DNA of 64,000 nucleotides. Source: Bifidobacterium saguini DSM 23967 (lineage in GTDB: Bacteria; Actinomycetota; Actinomycetes; Actinomycetales; Bifidobacteriaceae). Positions 51,922 to 61,950 of this stretch are shown here, piece after piece. The notes under the pieces are model-generated. The model ran no database searches and was not told the DNA's origin. It saw nothing but the letters and a program-made list of their open reading frames with translations. The first letter of the stretch is position 1, and each line of letters opens with the position of its first letter. Location: the NCBI RefSeq assembly GCF_000741715.1, contig NZ_JGZN01000011.1:27-64026 (forward strand), in the 5' to 3' direction. The translations under genes and the position numbers were made by a program.

Positions 51922-52326
51922 TCAACCACGGTTCACGATCTGCATGGCGCGACCGTCTTCCATCAGATGGAACCCATGCTTCTGGTAGAACGGCGCGTTT
52001 TTGCTTTCCTCAGGCATCACCTCAAGGAACAGATAATCGTGATATTTTGCCTTGACCAGCTCAACCAGATGACCGCCAATACCGTGACCGTGATAAGCAG
52101 GATCAACCAGCACCCAATGCATGTATGCCACCATCTCGGTATCATCCAGCACACGAACCAAGCCCGCCAGATGATCGCCATCCCATGCGCTAATCACCGT
52201 ATCGGAATGCTGCAATGCCTTGAACAGGCGCTCAGGATAATTCGCCGACTCCCAACCAACCGAGCGGAACAGCGCCTGCACCTGATCTTGAGTAAAACGC
52301 TTCTCTTCCGTGTATTCGATAGTCAT
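51922..52326 (-). CDS. GNAT-family N-acetyltransferase (134 aa)
   Basis: The acetyl-CoA-binding stretch reads VLVDPAYHGHGIGGHLVELV, with the family pattern of Gly-x-Gly near residues 80-86, and FYQKHGFHLM closes the fold. The N-terminal arm (SVGWESANYPERL) is seen in YjaB/YncA-like acetyltransferases of small amines. Substrate unknown. It stands between the deoxyribosyltransferase-like gene and a tRNA. Confidence 0.85.
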   Translation of the reverse strand: MTIEYTEEKRFTQDQVQALFRSVGWESANYPERLFKALQHSDTVISAWDGDHLAGLVRVLDDTEMVAYMHWVLVDPAYHGHGIGGHLVELVKAKYHDYLFLEVMPEESKNAPFYQKHGFHLMEDGRAMQIVNRG

Positions 52327-52391
52327 GGCCGCTTATGTTAGCCTTCACATTCCAGCCATCCAGCCATGATTTCGCATATTGGCAAACGAAG

Positions 52392-52464
52392 TGCCCGAGA
52401 TCGGATTCGAACCGACGACACCCGCTTTAGGAGAGCGGTGCTCTATCCACTGAGCTACTCGGGC
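52392..52464 (-). tRNA. tRNA-Arg (anticodon CCT)
   Basis: 73 bases folding into a cloverleaf. The acceptor stem is GCCCGAG/CTCGGGC with discriminator A, the D-arm region is AGCTCAGTGGATAGAGC, and the anticodon stem CCGCT/AGCGG encloses CTCCTAA. The T arm contains GTTCGAATC. CCA is not encoded. It reads the AGG codon. Confidence 0.97.
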
Positions 52465-52623
52465 AACGACGTTTCATTGTACACGGACTCAAGCCCAGTC
52501 GGCAATTCGTACAAATCGTGCCGGTTTGGTGCGAACCAGAGCCAGTATTCTCCAAATTCACCAAACAGCACAGCATCACCCGCTACAGTGGCAACTCGCA
52601 AACATGACTTTGAGGAGGGCACA

Positions 52624-53736
52624 ATGGCACGAGGTGCGTCCACCGGCAAACGCAGCACTGCACGCAAACGTACAGCGGCTAACGCCCTATCGCGTTCATC
52701 GGCAAAACCTTATACGAAAGAACAGCTCAAACCGCATAAGAAGCATCGCTTCCTTGGATTTCTTTCCGGCGTATTCGCCATATTGACGCTGCTCGCCACA
52801 GCGACCCGAGCTTTGCCAGCCGATTTGCAGGAACTTCCGTACATACCCATTGTCATTTCAGCCACACCTTGGTTCATGCTGTTGGGATTGCTTGCACTGC
52901 TGCTTGCCATCATGTCGCGCAAAATATTGGCCGCGCTGATTGCCGTTGCCGCAGTAGCGCTCAATATTTACTGGCAATATCCATTCTTTTATTCAACGAA
53001 TCCTCTCCCCCAAGCCGCGCATAATGCGGTGGCATACAGCGAAGCAAATACTTCGGATGCTTTCGCCCGCGTGATGACGTTCAACGTCTACAAGGGCCAG
53101 GCCGACGCACAATCCATTGTGGATACGGTGCGTGATCAACGCGTCGAAGTGCTGGCCTTGCAGGAAACCACCGACGAATTCGTCAAAAAGCTCAAGGACG
53201 CCGGAATCGAACACTATCTGCCGTATTCGAATATTTCATCTTCCGATGGCATTTACGGCAATGGCCTATGGTCTGCAACGCCACTTGCTCAACCGGTTGA
53301 TGATGAAGTGAACTCCAGCGCCTCGTTCATGCCGGCCGGCACGGTAGATATGGGCGGCAATTCGATTCGATTCGTTTCCGTGCACACCACTGCCCCAGTG
53401 CCCGGTTATTGGCGGCAATGGAAACGTTCACTGGATGAGCTCGGCCTTATGCGATCGCATACGGATAATCGCTACATTTTCATGGGTGACTTCAATGCCA
53501 CCTATGATCACACATCATTCCGTGAATTTCTCGGCAACCGATTCAGCGATGCCGCACGAATCTCCGGGCATGGCTTCACGTTCTCCTGGCCGACGAACCG
53601 ACCGGGACTACCGATGTTCGCCGGCATCGACCATGTAGTGCTCGATCAGGGTATGACGGCAGGCCAGTGCAAGGTGGTAAAAATTGCAGGCTCAGATCAT
53701 GCGGCGCTGCTGGTCACCGTGGATGTGATGCGTTAG
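52624..53736 (+). CDS. Endonuclease/exonuclease/phosphatase-family membrane protein (370 aa)
   Basis: A basic N-terminus (about 1-40) and three membrane helices (about 45-130) lead to an EEP domain. Its motifs are VMTFNVYKGQ, LALQETTDEF, GDFNATYDH and GIDHVVL, then SDHAALLV at the end, which form the metal-dependent phosphodiesterase site. Topology suggests that the catalytic domain faces the outside. Substrates of such proteins include nucleic acids or lipid phosphates. The ATG at 52624 has GAGGAGG before it; upstream sequence is the tRNA. The stop overlaps the convergent Ppx/GppA stop by 4 bp. Confidence 0.87.
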   Translation: MARGASTGKRSTARKRTAANALSRSSAKPYTKEQLKPHKKHRFLGFLSGVFAILTLLATATRALPADLQELPYIPIVISATPWFMLLGLLALLLAIMSRKILAALIAVAAVALNIYWQYPFFYSTNPLPQAAHNAVAYSEANTSDAFARVMTFNVYKGQADAQSIVDTVRDQRVEVLALQETTDEFVKKLKDAGIEHYLPYSNISSSDGIYGNGLWSATPLAQPVDDEVNSSASFMPAGTVDMGGNSIRFVSVHTTAPVPGYWRQWKRSLDELGLMRSHTDNRYIFMGDFNATYDHTSFREFLGNRFSDAARISGHGFTFSWPTNRPGLPMFAGIDHVVLDQGMTAGQCKVVKIAGSDHAALLVTVDVMR

Positions 53737-54701
53737 AAGCCCAAGCGGGTGCGGCCGAACTGGTCGAGCCAGCGCAGAATGGCACCTTCGCGCAATGCCC
53801 AGGGGCAAATCTCAACTTCTTGAATGTTGAGTGCCTTCATAATCTCATCGGCCACCACGGCACCGCCCACGATCTGCATCGTGCGCTCCGGCGTAATACC
53901 CGGCAAGGCCACACGTTGCTCCGGGGCGATCGCAGCCAAACGAGGAATCCAATCCTCCAACTGCTCGCGCGTCATAATCGACGTATCCTCGCGGCCGGGC
54001 TGGCGAACCACAGCACCACACAAGCGAGCCAACGAACGGAAGGTCTTCGAGGTGCCCACTGCATGATTCGGATGCTTGGACTGCGGGAACACCTTGACCA
54101 TCGGCTCCAGAATCTTACGCACGTTCTTGCGCACGTCCTCCAACTCTTCAGGAGTGGCCATGCCGGAGGGGAGAAATTCCGTGGTCACGCGGCCTGCACC
54201 TGCAGGAACGGACAGTGCCACAGTCGGCTCCTCGTCGGAGCCCATAGCCACTTCCAATGAGCCGCCGCCGATATCCAGCACCAGCAGTCGTCCTGCATCC
54301 CAGCCATACCAACGGCGTGCGGCGAGGAAGGTAAGTCGAGCTTCGTCCGTGCCAGACAGCACGGTGACGCCCTGGCCGATCATTTCCTCAATCTTGTGAA
54401 TCACCTTGTTGCCATTGGGTGCTTCACGCAGCGCGGACGTGGCCATAACCAGCAGCTGCGTAATGTCATACTCTTCGGCAAGTTTCATGCACTCGGAAAC
54501 AGCCTCGAGAATCGCCTCAATACCGGACTTCTTAATCGAACCATCTTCCTTGAGGTATTTCATCAGGCGCACGGTGGACTTGGTGCTGGCCTCAGGCTCA
54601 GGGCGAGCGCCAGGCGCCGCATCCACAATCAGCATGTGGATGGTGTTCGAACCGATATCAAGCACACCAAGTCGGGTGGTATGTGCACGAAGATTAACCA
54701 T
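53733..54701 (-). CDS. Exopolyphosphatase / guanosine pentaphosphate phosphatase, Ppx/GppA (322 aa)
   Basis: ASKHA-fold phosphatase: RLGVLDIGSNTIHMLIVD is the first phosphate loop and VLDIGGGSLEVAMG the second; SGTDEARLTFLAAR lies between. This short actinobacterial type lacks the C-terminal HD domain of the E. coli enzyme. It degrades polyphosphate and/or pppGpp, with effects on stress response. The ATG at 54701 has AGGA 5 bases before it. Confidence 0.92.
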   Translation of the reverse strand: MVNLRAHTTRLGVLDIGSNTIHMLIVDAAPGARPEPEASTKSTVRLMKYLKEDGSIKKSGIEAILEAVSECMKLAEEYDITQLLVMATSALREAPNGNKVIHKIEEMIGQGVTVLSGTDEARLTFLAARRWYGWDAGRLLVLDIGGGSLEVAMGSDEEPTVALSVPAGAGRVTTEFLPSGMATPEELEDVRKNVRKILEPMVKVFPQSKHPNHAVGTSKTFRSLARLCGAVVRQPGREDTSIMTREQLEDWIPRLAAIAPEQRVALPGITPERTMQIVGGAVVADEIMKALNIQEVEICPWALREGAILRWLDQFGRTRLGF

Positions 54702-54851
54702 GATTCCTGCTCTCACTCACACTGTGACATGCCGGCATCATGAGCCGGCCATCGCAGCAAACCTCTCCGCTGCCGCGCGTATTCGGTTCCTTCACCGCAT
54801 ACCGAATACGCCGGCAGCGCAAACGTGATTACTGTACACCAATTCGGCGTA

Positions 54852-56063
54852 TCACAGTGATTCCACGAACTTGCCCAAACGCTCAAGACCCTCGCTCAGC
54901 GCTTCGCGCGAAGCGGCATAACTCAGCCTCACATGCGTATCAGCGGTGGCTGCACCGAAATCACGCCCCGGCGTCAATGCCACATGAGCCTCATCCAATG
55001 CACGCTCGCAGAACGTCCACGCGTCCAAACCGGTACGGGAAATATTGAAGTAGGCATAGAATGCACCATTCGGCTCCACTTCCACCGGCAAGCCGATGCG
55101 TTGCAGGCCATCGATCACAATGCGGCGACGGGCCAACAATTCTTGGCGGCGGGCCTCGCATTCGGCAAGGCTTTCCGGCGTGAAGCACGCGAGCGCCGCA
55201 TGCTGGGTGGGAGTGTGCGCACACAGGTAATAGTTGGTGGCCAAATCATCCACGGCTTCCAACACAGTGGGGTCGTCCGGCAGAATGGCCCAGCCCAAAC
55301 GCCATCCGGTCATGCCGAAGAACTTGGAGAAACTGTTGCACACGATAGCACCAGGATCGCAAGCCAGCACGGACTTTACTTCAGTGTCATCCGGCTCGCG
55401 GTCGGCCAAGTCAAGGTAAGTTTCATCCACAATGCGCCACGCGCCACGCGCAGCCGCCAGCTGGCATACATCGTTCAACACGTTGAAGTCAATGGTGGTG
55501 CCTGTGGGGTTGGACGGCGAGGTAATCATTACTGCCTTGGTGCGCTCAGTCCAGTATTGAGCGCACAGTTCGGCGTTCAAATGGAACCGGGTTGCGGCCG
55601 AAGTCGGCACGTCAATCACATTGCCTTCGAACGAGCGCACGAGCTCGCGGTTGCACGGGTATGAAGGGTCAGCGACCATCACATCGTCACCGGGGTCCAC
55701 GGTGAGCGCCGTGGCCAGCAACAATGCCGCCGAGCCTCCAGCCGTCACGCAAATACGCTTGGGGTCGATTTCAAGATTATGGCGTTCGCGATAGAAATCG
55801 GCAATGGCTTGACGCAGTTCCGGCAAGCCCATTGCAGCGGTGTACGGGAGTGCGCGACCATCGTATTGTTCGCGCATGGCATCACGCACGGCAGGCGGTG
55901 CACCAAAATCCGGCTCTCCAAGGCTGAGCTTGATGACGCTGATACCGGAGGCGATCATCTTGTCGGCTTTTTCACCGAACACCATAGCTCGGAATGGATT
56001 CGCTTCACGCGCGCGACGAGACATAACCGGCGTGATGGACTGCTGCACTGCTTCATTAACCAT
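54852..56063 (-). CDS. PLP-dependent class I/II aminotransferase (403 aa)
   Basis: Fold type I aminotransferase. The PLP lysine is Lys247 in NSFSKFFGMTGWRLG, followed by the phosphate-binding arginine. SPSNPTGTT and ETYLDL (Asp-x-x-Tyr region) are in place, and the arginine binding the alpha-carboxylate is in VRLSYA near the end. Likely an aspartate-, alanine- or aromatic-type enzyme; the donor cannot be fixed. Single gene, divergent from a Gfo/Idh gene. Confidence 0.92.
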   Translation of the reverse strand: MVNEAVQQSITPVMSRRAREANPFRAMVFGEKADKMIASGISVIKLSLGEPDFGAPPAVRDAMREQYDGRALPYTAAMGLPELRQAIADFYRERHNLEIDPKRICVTAGGSAALLLATALTVDPGDDVMVADPSYPCNRELVRSFEGNVIDVPTSAATRFHLNAELCAQYWTERTKAVMITSPSNPTGTTIDFNVLNDVCQLAAARGAWRIVDETYLDLADREPDDTEVKSVLACDPGAIVCNSFSKFFGMTGWRLGWAILPDDPTVLEAVDDLATNYYLCAHTPTQHAALACFTPESLAECEARRQELLARRRIVIDGLQRIGLPVEVEPNGAFYAYFNISRTGLDAWTFCERALDEAHVALTPGRDFGAATADTHVRLSYAASREALSEGLERLGKFVESL

Positions 56064-56144
56064 ATTTAGGTTCTATCCGCCTGTTGGGACAAGCCACCCT
56101 CTTCTATAATGTGCTTGAGCTAACCCCATATTCAAGGAGGAATA

Positions 56145-57197
56145 ATGAGCCAATGGAATGGCAAGCGCGCCGAGTTTGAGGCGAGCGGAGCGAAAATCAA
56201 TGTGGCTATTCTCGGTGCCGGCAATATTGCGCATACTATGGCCGATACGCTGACGCAAATGGCTGAAACCCCGATGTATTCCTCATGGATTCACCCGTAT
56301 GCTGTGGCCGCCCGCAGCTTGGACCGTGCCCAGGCATTTGCAGATCAATGGCATCTGGATAAGGCGTACGGCTCCTACGAGGAGCTTGCCGAGGATCCGA
56401 ATGTGGACTTGGTGTATATCGCCACCCCGCACAGTCTGCACGCCGAGCATGCGATTCTGTGTATGAAGGCCGGCAAGAATGTGCTGGTGGAAAAGTCGTT
56501 CACCGCGAACACCGAGCAGGCTCGTCAGACTCTTGATGTGGCCAAGGAAACCGGCATGCTGTGCACGGAGGCTATTTGGACGCGCTATATGCCCAGCCGC
56601 GCGTTGATCAACGAGGTCATTGAGTCCGGTGAGATCGGTGAGGTGAAGTCCGCGAGCGCGAACCTCTGCTACCCCGTGTGGAAGGTGCCGCGTATGACCG
56701 ATCCCGCATGTGCTGGCGGCGCTCTGCTGGATGTTGGCGTATACCCGTTGAACTTCCTTGATATGGCTATCGGCGCTGATCATGGCCGTACGGTTGAGCG
56801 TATAGCCACGTCGATGGTGCCGTATGAGACCGGTGTGGATGCTCAGAATTCCGCCACGTTGTATTACAACGATGGTGCTATGGGCGTGGCAAGCAGCTCG
56901 ATGCTGGTTTCCTCGGACCGCGGCGGCTATGTGTGGGGCACTGAAGGCTATCTGGAAGTTACCAATATCAATAATCCTGAAGCCATTGATATCTATGACA
57001 ACGACCATAAGCCCGTGCGCAGCATTGCGGTACCGCCGCAGTTGACCGGCTACGAATATGAGGTGGCTGATGCGGCGAACGCACTACTGGACGGCAAGAT
57101 CGAGTGTGAGGCAATGCCTCATGCGGATACGATTCGCATCATGGAATTGATGGATCAGATTCGCGGCGAATGGGGTCTGAAGTTCCCGTTTGAGTAA
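56145..57197 (+). CDS. Gfo/Idh/MocA-family oxidoreductase (350 aa)
   Basis: The Rossmann motif AILGAGNIAHTMADTL begins near residue 20; VEKSFTAN replaces the more usual EKP, and GGALLDVGVYPLN is the C-terminal active-site block. It resembles dihydrodiol or trans-1,2-diol dehydrogenase-like members. AAGGAGG stands before the ATG. A GNAT gene follows after 21 bases and is probably co-transcribed. Substrate unknown. Confidence 0.88.
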   Translation: MSQWNGKRAEFEASGAKINVAILGAGNIAHTMADTLTQMAETPMYSSWIHPYAVAARSLDRAQAFADQWHLDKAYGSYEELAEDPNVDLVYIATPHSLHAEHAILCMKAGKNVLVEKSFTANTEQARQTLDVAKETGMLCTEAIWTRYMPSRALINEVIESGEIGEVKSASANLCYPVWKVPRMTDPACAGGALLDVGVYPLNFLDMAIGADHGRTVERIATSMVPYETGVDAQNSATLYYNDGAMGVASSSMLVSSDRGGYVWGTEGYLEVTNINNPEAIDIYDNDHKPVRSIAVPPQLTGYEYEVADAANALLDGKIECEAMPHADTIRIMELMDQIRGEWGLKFPFE

Positions 57198-57218
57198 GTT
57201 TGAGTAGACTGACCAATT

Positions 57219-57698
57219 ATGGGAAATCTTACGATTCGCAGGGCCACGGCGGCCGATATGCCACGCATCAACGACCTGTTGTTCCAGGTGGCTGAGGTGC
57301 ATCATCGAGGCCGCCCTGACCTGTTCAAAGGCAACGCTAAGAAGTACACGGACGAGGAACTTGCCGCCATCCTTGCCGACGACACTACTCCGGTGTTCGT
57401 GGCCGCCAACGCCGAAGGCACGGTGCTGGGCTATGCGTTCTGCGTATTCCAGCAGCATCCAAACAATCATGTGCTAACGGATGTGAAAACCTTATATATC
57501 GATGACCTGTGCGTGGATGAGCAGGCACGCGGCGAGCATGTGGGTTCCACGCTCTACCGTTATGTGCTGGATTTCGCCCGCGAATCAGGCTGCTATAACG
57601 TGACGCTCAACGTGTGGTCATGCAACCCCAGTGCCAAGCGATTCTATGAGCACATGGGATTAACGCCTTACAAAATCGGCATGGAGCAGATTTTGTAG
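57219..57698 (+). CDS. GNAT-family N-acetyltransferase (159 aa)
   Basis: The fold begins LTIRRATAADMPRINDL. YIDDLCVDEQARGEHVGSTLYRYV is the acetyl-CoA loop, and NPSAKRFYEHMGL closes it. The Arg-Gly-Glu-His form of the loop is common in RimI-like members. Downstream of Gfo/Idh in the same direction and convergent with the SNF2 gene, with 17 bases between stops. Substrate unknown. Confidence 0.87.
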   Translation: MGNLTIRRATAADMPRINDLLFQVAEVHHRGRPDLFKGNAKKYTDEELAAILADDTTPVFVAANAEGTVLGYAFCVFQQHPNNHVLTDVKTLYIDDLCVDEQARGEHVGSTLYRYVLDFARESGCYNVTLNVWSCNPSAKRFYEHMGLTPYKIGMEQIL

Positions 57699-57715
57699 GG
57701 CCCTGCAGAGCGGTT

Positions 57716-60700
57716 TCAGCCCAGCAGATCGAGCAAGTCGTCACGGGTCAGCGAGGCAATCGACGGTGAACCGGAGGCGCCGGCGCCAAATGCTCCGGTT
57801 TCGTCGGCATTGAGCGACGCATCAGTGAACTGCCGTGCCAATTCGCTCTTGGTGTGCTGCAATTCCAAGATGCGCTCCTCAATAGTGTCTTTGGCCACCA
57901 CCTGATATACGTTCACATCTTCGGTCTGCCCGATGCGATGCGCACGATCGGTGGCCTGATCCTGAGCCGCGGCATTCCACCACGGGTCGGCATGAATCAC
58001 CACGCTGGCCCCGGTCAGGTTCAAACCGGTATTGCCCGCCTTCAATGAAATCAGGAATGCCGGCGTATCGTCCGCGTTGAAACGGTCCACCAATGCCAAT
58101 CGCTGTTTCTTCGGCGTGGAGCCAGTGATCGTGTAATAGCGCAGCCCTTGCTGGTCGAATCGTGCGGCAATCAGTTCGAGGAAACTGGTGAACTGTGAGA
58201 AAATCAGCGCCTTCTTGCCTTCGTTCACGCAGGTTTCCACCAGCTCGGCAATAGCCGCCAACTTGGCTGACTGATCTTTGGCGTCGGCGTATACGAGCCT
58301 TGGATCGCAGCAAATCTGGCGCAAACGAGTCAGCTCGGCGAGAATACGAATCTTCGACGTATTGAAATCCGCTTCCTCACTGTGTTCCAGCTGCATGCGC
58401 AATCGCTGTTCATGCGCCGCATACAGTTTGCGCTGCTCGCCCTCCAGCTGCACGGTCAACGTATTTTCCAGCTTGTCCGGCAGATCGGTGAGTACCTGTT
58501 TCTTCAGTCTGCGTTTGATGAACACGCCTACCAACGCCTGCAATTTATGCGCCACGCGCGCGGCCTCAGGGTTGACTTCGGCGGCCGCACGACCTTCAAC
58601 GGTCGTACTGTCCGCAGCTCGCGCATTGGCGATAGGCAGCTCATAGCGTTCGCGGAACCGCTTATAAGAGCCCAATAATCCCGGCATCAGAAAATCGAAA
58701 ATGCTCCATAGTTCGGAAAGCCGGTTTTCGATAGGAGTGCCGGTTAGCGCGAATCGATGGTCAGCAGCCACTGATTTGACTGCCTTGGCAATTTTCGTCG
58801 TGTGATTCTTGATGTATTGGGCTTCATCCAGCGCCATGATGGCACAGCACCGGGTACCGTCAGCGCTACTGCCTTGATCGATGCTGCCGGCATCGTCCGC
58901 AGTGTATTCTTCCACGTCACGGCGCAGCAAGTCATAGGAGGTAATCAACACAGTGGGCTCGTCCGCATGGAATGCGCGGGCAATGGCGTTGCGGCGCTCG
59001 GTTTTGCTACCTGCCACCACTACCGCATTAAAGCTCGGCGCGAATTTCGCAAACTCGGCAGCCCAGTTATACACCAAAGAAGCAGGGCAGACAATCAGTG
59101 ATGGCTTCAGCTGTTCAGTGATTCCTGACTGCGCAGTCCGCTGATATCTGGAGAGAATCAAGGCGATGAGCTGCACCGATTTACCAAGACCCATTTCATC
59201 AGCCAGAATGCCACCAAAGCCCTTATCGCACAACGTGCTCAACCAGCGGAAACCATCAGCCTGATACGGGCGCAATATGGATTGAAGACTGTCCGGCACC
59301 TTATAAGAGGCTGGATCAATCACCGTCAAATCATCGATGTACTGGGTAAAGGAAGCGTCCTTGACTACATCCGAACCATCATCGGGCAGTTCACCATCGA
59401 GTAGGAACGCCTGGCTACCGGGCAGTTCAATGGTTCCTGAATCAAGCTGCTTCTCGCTTAAATCAAGGTCCGATGCCAGTTTGTCCAACGTGCTTAAATC
59501 AGCACCATCAAGACGAACCAGCGTGCCATCCTTCAACTGGTGGAAGCATTGCCTGCGTCGGTAGGATGCCAGCAGCGCGCCCACCTCATCCGGAGGAACC
59601 TCGTCCGCCATCGGCGAGATCTCCACCAGATTGCCCTTGATGGACAGTCCCACTTTGACACTCGGCGCTTTGGGCGCCACCAGTCGGTCGAATGCCGGCG
59701 TGGTGAATACGCTGCCGACCTCATGCAACGCCTGCAGACCTTCATCAAACAGACGCACAATCTGTGTGGTGTTATCCCGGTCGATGGTGGCGGCGCCGGA
59801 TTGCTTCGCCCGTGTTCGTGCGGCAGAACGAGCAGCGGAAGCTCGAGCAGCCTTGGTTTTAAATCCTCGCGCCGAACCTGCTAGCGCAGTAGATACTTCG
59901 CTGACTTTACCCGCCCCGGGCATGTCAAAGAATTCGCGCACCACATCCATTGCAAGACGCTCGGCATCAAAATCACGGCCGACAACGGCTTTCGCTTGGA
60001 CAGTTTGAGCGTTACCACTTGCGCTCACCGTTGGACCAGCCGGCACCAGTGGCACTACGGCATCACCGTAGCGAGCCTTGATCTCGCATTCCACGCCATA
60101 TTCGGTACGGTCGAGATAGAACTCGCTATGACATTCGACGGGATTCATCTCGGCCAGTTCGCGCGGAATATCCTGAGCGTCGAGCAGCTTGGAAGATATC
60201 AATTCCGGTAGCAGTGTTCTGGCGAACAGCGCCATATCATCGCCGGCAATAACCTGCCCCTCACTTTGCGGCTCAAACAATTCACCGATAAGCCCACGAA
60301 TGGCAGACAACGATCCTGGGCAGCGCACAAAACGGCATCCCGCCGCACTTTTGCGCTGTGACTGGCGCATCATCGGCGAAGCGAACGCCGATGGTTGCGC
60401 GGAAGCAAGCAGCAACCATGACTGACTGCCAGCACTGACAACGGTTTCAATACCCGGCTCGCCTTTGAGCAAATAGCCGGCATCCGAACCATACACGCGA
60501 TAGTCCCGGCGCATGATTCGCATGGTCAATTCCGGATCGCCGCCATCCACCGGCACCGATGCCGGTTGGTTCGCAAACCAGGTGTCCAACACCAGCTGCA
60601 CACCTTTGCCTTCACGCAGCGACAGCAACGAAGCCACTTCCTGCTCGGAAAGCGTCAAACGCCGATCGATGGCGATATGCCCGTAATACCGGTCCTGCTG

Positions 60701-61837
60701 TTCTGCCGCATGGCGTACGGAGAGCGCCGAACTCAGGAATTCATAGAGCGGCTCGGAATCGGCATCCAACATTTCCGGCGTATGCGTGAATGCCAGCTTT
60801 TTGCCATAATCCACGTATTCCCCATGTTGCATGGCCAGCACGAATTGAGGAATCGCTTTCATCACGTAGCTGGAACCGTTCGCCATCGAGCCGATTTTGA
60901 ATTCCACGCTCCAAATGCCCTCAATAAAACTCAATATGGGTGTGAGATGCACTTCCCCCGGCTGTACGGTTTGCACAGGACCTTGATATCCACTGCGGCT
61001 TTGGGCCTTACGGCGCGAAGCCGAGCCGGCACGACTTGCGGATTTCGTATCGCCGAAACGCTGCAAAATGGCGGTGCGGCGGCGTTCCTTGGCTTGGGTT
61101 TGGCGCTTGTCAAGCCGCTGCATGTAGTCAAGCATGGCTCTTGATGGACGCACAGCTCCGGCATGGTAGCCGTCAAAACGTTGCGGATCATCACAAAAAG
61201 CAAGCACGATGGCCGCCATATGCTTGCAGATGCCATAACCTCGCCCATATGCCGGGCAGGTGCATGAGCCACCGGTGAGTTCACCATTATCGAGCGAAAA
61301 CAGCACTTCGACGCGGTATCGGCTGGATGGACTGGTGGTGCCGCGCATTGTAGCGTTGAGCTGTGCGTATCCGATACGCTCATTGCTGCTGTATGTTGGC
61401 CCAATCATCATGCTGCCGGCATTATTCGCAATAGTGCGGGCACGCTGCATCACTGCGCGGGATGTGGAGGTTTCAACATCCCGATGCAATGCGTCAATGG
61501 GAACAGGGTGCTGCTGCACGCCAATAGCACCCGCTGAATGTGCGCTGCCAACATCGCCGGCATCGTCATCATCGAACCATACCGAGCGCGCAGCATTATG
61601 AGCTAGATTTGCATACTGCTCATATGGAACCGGAATATCATCCTCGGTCAGTTGATCGCCGGAACCAAACACTGCAGCTTCATCATCATCTGCAAGATTG
61701 TCTGCCTGAGGATTACGCCTGCGTTGAATCCACCGGCGTGCAGACTCATCGAACTCATCGCCAAGCGCATCATCATAAGTGTTCGAATCATCGAAGCCAT
61801 CGGAGACATGCCCAAACACACCGTATCCGCTTACCAT
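57716..61837 (-). CDS. SWIM-domain SNF2-family helicase/translocase (1373 aa)
   Basis: A SWIM zinc finger (CTCPAYGRGYGICKH, about 205) follows a disordered acidic N-terminus. A long bacterial SNF2-associated region (about 280-840) precedes the two RecA-like domains: Walker A DEMGLGKS at about 880, DEAQ box at about 1000, LTGTPIENRLSELW, and the helicase C domain with the arginine motif DRAHRIGQ. It moves along double-stranded DNA with ATP; the cellular role in bacteria is poorly known. Divergent from a WYL regulator 113 bases away. Confidence 0.92.
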   Translation of the reverse strand: MVSGYGVFGHVSDGFDDSNTYDDALGDEFDESARRWIQRRRNPQADNLADDDEAAVFGSGDQLTEDDIPVPYEQYANLAHNAARSVWFDDDDAGDVGSAHSAGAIGVQQHPVPIDALHRDVETSTSRAVMQRARTIANNAGSMMIGPTYSSNERIGYAQLNATMRGTTSPSSRYRVEVLFSLDNGELTGGSCTCPAYGRGYGICKHMAAIVLAFCDDPQRFDGYHAGAVRPSRAMLDYMQRLDKRQTQAKERRRTAILQRFGDTKSASRAGSASRRKAQSRSGYQGPVQTVQPGEVHLTPILSFIEGIWSVEFKIGSMANGSSYVMKAIPQFVLAMQHGEYVDYGKKLAFTHTPEMLDADSEPLYEFLSSALSVRHAAEQQDRYYGHIAIDRRLTLSEQEVASLLSLREGKGVQLVLDTWFANQPASVPVDGGDPELTMRIMRRDYRVYGSDAGYLLKGEPGIETVVSAGSQSWLLLASAQPSAFASPMMRQSQRKSAAGCRFVRCPGSLSAIRGLIGELFEPQSEGQVIAGDDMALFARTLLPELISSKLLDAQDIPRELAEMNPVECHSEFYLDRTEYGVECEIKARYGDAVVPLVPAGPTVSASGNAQTVQAKAVVGRDFDAERLAMDVVREFFDMPGAGKVSEVSTALAGSARGFKTKAARASAARSAARTRAKQSGAATIDRDNTTQIVRLFDEGLQALHEVGSVFTTPAFDRLVAPKAPSVKVGLSIKGNLVEISPMADEVPPDEVGALLASYRRRQCFHQLKDGTLVRLDGADLSTLDKLASDLDLSEKQLDSGTIELPGSQAFLLDGELPDDGSDVVKDASFTQYIDDLTVIDPASYKVPDSLQSILRPYQADGFRWLSTLCDKGFGGILADEMGLGKSVQLIALILSRYQRTAQSGITEQLKPSLIVCPASLVYNWAAEFAKFAPSFNAVVVAGSKTERRNAIARAFHADEPTVLITSYDLLRRDVEEYTADDAGSIDQGSSADGTRCCAIMALDEAQYIKNHTTKIAKAVKSVAADHRFALTGTPIENRLSELWSIFDFLMPGLLGSYKRFRERYELPIANARAADSTTVEGRAAAEVNPEAARVAHKLQALVGVFIKRRLKKQVLTDLPDKLENTLTVQLEGEQRKLYAAHEQRLRMQLEHSEEADFNTSKIRILAELTRLRQICCDPRLVYADAKDQSAKLAAIAELVETCVNEGKKALIFSQFTSFLELIAARFDQQGLRYYTITGSTPKKQRLALVDRFNADDTPAFLISLKAGNTGLNLTGASVVIHADPWWNAAAQDQATDRAHRIGQTEDVNVYQVVAKDTIEERILELQHTKSELARQFTDASLNADETGAFGAGASGSPSIASLTRDDLLDLLG

Positions 61838-61950
61838 GAGCGCATCTCCTCCCCCATATGTACATTCACATTCCCGCGATGTAGCAGTTTCAACCGCCGC
61901 AAGGAACCCAACATTCCTATCCTAGACGAATCCGCGGTAGCCTTGGCAGT

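Noticed and set aside
52392..52464. Attachment site of an integrated element at tRNA-Arg
   Set aside because: No integrase gene and no duplicate of the tRNA 3' end were found nearby.
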